From an uncultured Prevotellaceae bacterium (GTDB lineage Bacteria; Bacteroidota; Bacteroidia; Bacteroidales; Bacteroidaceae), in assembly GCA_946644025.1 (NCBI GenBank), contig CAMPCG010000208.1, positions 1 through 5,528 of the forward strand: 5,528 nt of DNA, read 5' to 3'. A model generated the notes under the pieces. The model was not told the DNA's origin and did no database searches. It saw only the letters and a list, made by a program, of their open reading frames with translations. Below are positions 4,956 through 5,528 of this stretch, piece after piece. How positions within the stretch are numbered: the first letter of the stretch is position 1; the number at the start of each line of letters is the position of its first letter. A program made the position numbers and the translations under genes.

Positions 4956-5528
4956 CTGTTTAGCGTGTTGCAGTTGAGTATTCCTAAGTCTTTGCGGTTG
5001 GCCACGGGCCGGCCGTCGACCATGAGCGTCAGGCCGATGCCCTGATGATAGCGCTGTCCGTCGCGGTCCCACACGATGGTGACGGTGTGGCCGCGATAGC
5101 TGATGCCGTCAAGGCAGAAGTAGTCCCACTGGTCCTTGGGCAGCAGGGGGTTGACCACGATACTGCCGTCCAGCTGGGGGCGCAGTCCGCAGATGCCGGT
5201 AATGACGAGGTCGTTGTAGGTAGAGTGGTTGTAGTATCGGCTGCGCTCTCGGTCGCCCATGAGCCATGCGCCGGTTTTCTCGTCGAGATATTCGCCGATG
5301 TAGGGCCGTCCGCGGTGGTGCTGGCTCTCGGTGTAGAGCTGCATCTGGCGGAAGAACAACCCAGCCCCTACCCCTCCCGAGGGGAGGGTGGATTGCAGAT
5401 GGTTGGCCAGTGCCGTGAGCGTCTGGCTGGTGGCGAAGGGCCACACGGCGCCGTCCCATTCGCAGCGGCCCACGCCGTGGCTGCGGAACTCGGGGTGTCG
5501 GCGCTCGGCAGGGGTCAGTCCGTAGGGG
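4952..5528 (-). CDS. C-terminal part of a large (alpha/alpha)6 glycoside hydrolase (5' end outside window)
   Basis: The frame is open to the right edge; 191 residues and a TGA stop are visible. The GTG at 5473 is internal, since family-like sequence (YGLTPAERRHPEFRSHG) continues before it. Visible residues 22-37 (CEWDGAVWPFATSQTL) resemble the conserved tryptophan-rich core of six-hairpin glycosidases such as GH37, GH63 and MGH1-like domains. RPYIGEYLDEKTGAWLMGD (74-92) and YYNHSTYNDLVITGICGLRP (98-117) complete the barrel, and residues about 118-180 (VNPLLPKDQWDYFCLDG, ITI-like strands, GLTLMVDG) form a C-terminal beta-sandwich. I recognise the fold type, not the exact family; the C-terminal GH142 module of BT1020-like RG-II enzymes is a candidate from context. 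It is the upstream operon partner of the esterase, overlapping its start by 4 bases. A G-rich palindromic repeat is inserted in frame at residues 45-56 (QSTLPSGGVGAG), where I would expect a charged helix. Confidence 0.8.
   Translation of the reverse strand, partial: PYGLTPAERRHPEFRSHGVGRCEWDGAVWPFATSQTLTALANHLQSTLPSGGVGAGLFFRQMQLYTESQHHRGRPYIGEYLDEKTGAWLMGDRERSRYYNHSTYNDLVITGICGLRPQLDGSIVVNPLLPKDQWDYFCLDGISYRGHTVTIVWDRDGQRYHQGIGLTLMVDGRPVANRKDLGILNCNTLNR
5360..5397. repeat. In-frame G/C-rich palindromic element inside the glycoside hydrolase gene
   Basis: CCCTCCC (5372-5378) pairs perfectly with GGGAGGG (5382-5388) around a GAG loop. The element runs on to GGATTGCA (5390-5397), matching the copy at 3590-3606 in the GH95 leader (AGGGGAGGG then GATTGCA). 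Translated on the minus strand it gives QSTLPSGGVGAG, a Gly-rich stretch unlike the flanking helical sequence, with no stop or frameshift. Boundaries are approximate. Confidence 0.55.

Noticed and set aside
4956..5072. Upstream extension of the esterase frame to an earlier ATG at 5072
   Set aside because: The extra 39 residues are Arg/Gln/Pro-rich, overlap the previous gene fully, and would hide the signal peptide that begins at 4955.
5471..5473. GTG as a start codon for a 173-residue stand-alone protein
   Set aside because: Family-like sequence continues in frame to the window edge, and the visible part lacks the rest of a catalytic barrel, so this is the end of a larger gene.

Overview
The window looks like a chromosomal piece of a Bacteroidota genome, most likely a gut or rumen Prevotella-like member of the Bacteroidales. 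Two sites match the Bacteroidetes-type promoter (TTTG, 20 bases, TAnnTTTG). The genes lack Shine-Dalgarno sequences. The septum-formation protein is of the Bacteroidales type, and the right-hand part is a run of exported glycan-degrading enzymes typical of a polysaccharide utilization locus (PUL). Genus is an inference; no rRNA or other marker is present.

Left part (1-971): the 5' three-quarters of a tRNA-Asn gene on the minus strand, cut by the window edge. A 191-base AT-rich intergenic region follows, with two divergent promoters, one for the tRNA and one for a two-gene plus-strand unit. That unit encodes an FtsB/DivIC-family division protein and, overlapping it by 17 bases, a small four-helix membrane protein of unknown function. 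This is ordinary housekeeping sequence.

Junction (972-1015): 44 bases between convergent genes, holding a 10-base direct repeat and a weak inverted repeat but no convincing terminator.

Right part (1016-5528): three minus-strand genes, read right to left. They are the C-terminal 191 residues of a large (alpha/alpha)6-type glycoside hydrolase (5' end outside the window), an alpha/beta-hydrolase esterase with an STN-like N-terminal domain (start overlaps the previous stop as ATGA), and, after 94 bases, a complete GH95 enzyme. GH95 plus this type of esterase plus a six-hairpin hydrolase recalls the Bacteroides thetaiotaomicron machinery for the pectin rhamnogalacturonan-II (GH95 alpha-L-galactosidase BT1010, CE19 methylesterase BT1017, GH143/GH142 enzyme BT1020). 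If so, the enzymes would together strip L-galactose, ester groups and another sugar from pectin side chains in the periplasm. This is a hypothesis from motifs and remembered literature, not a search result. No SusC/SusD pair or sensor-regulator lies in the window.

The genes carry several short repeats: two related G-rich elements (one in the leader before GH95, one in frame inside the partial hydrolase), a four-copy heptamer track encoding the esterase signal peptide, and two repeat-built stretches in GH95. They suggest that small repeats are reshaping coding sequence here.
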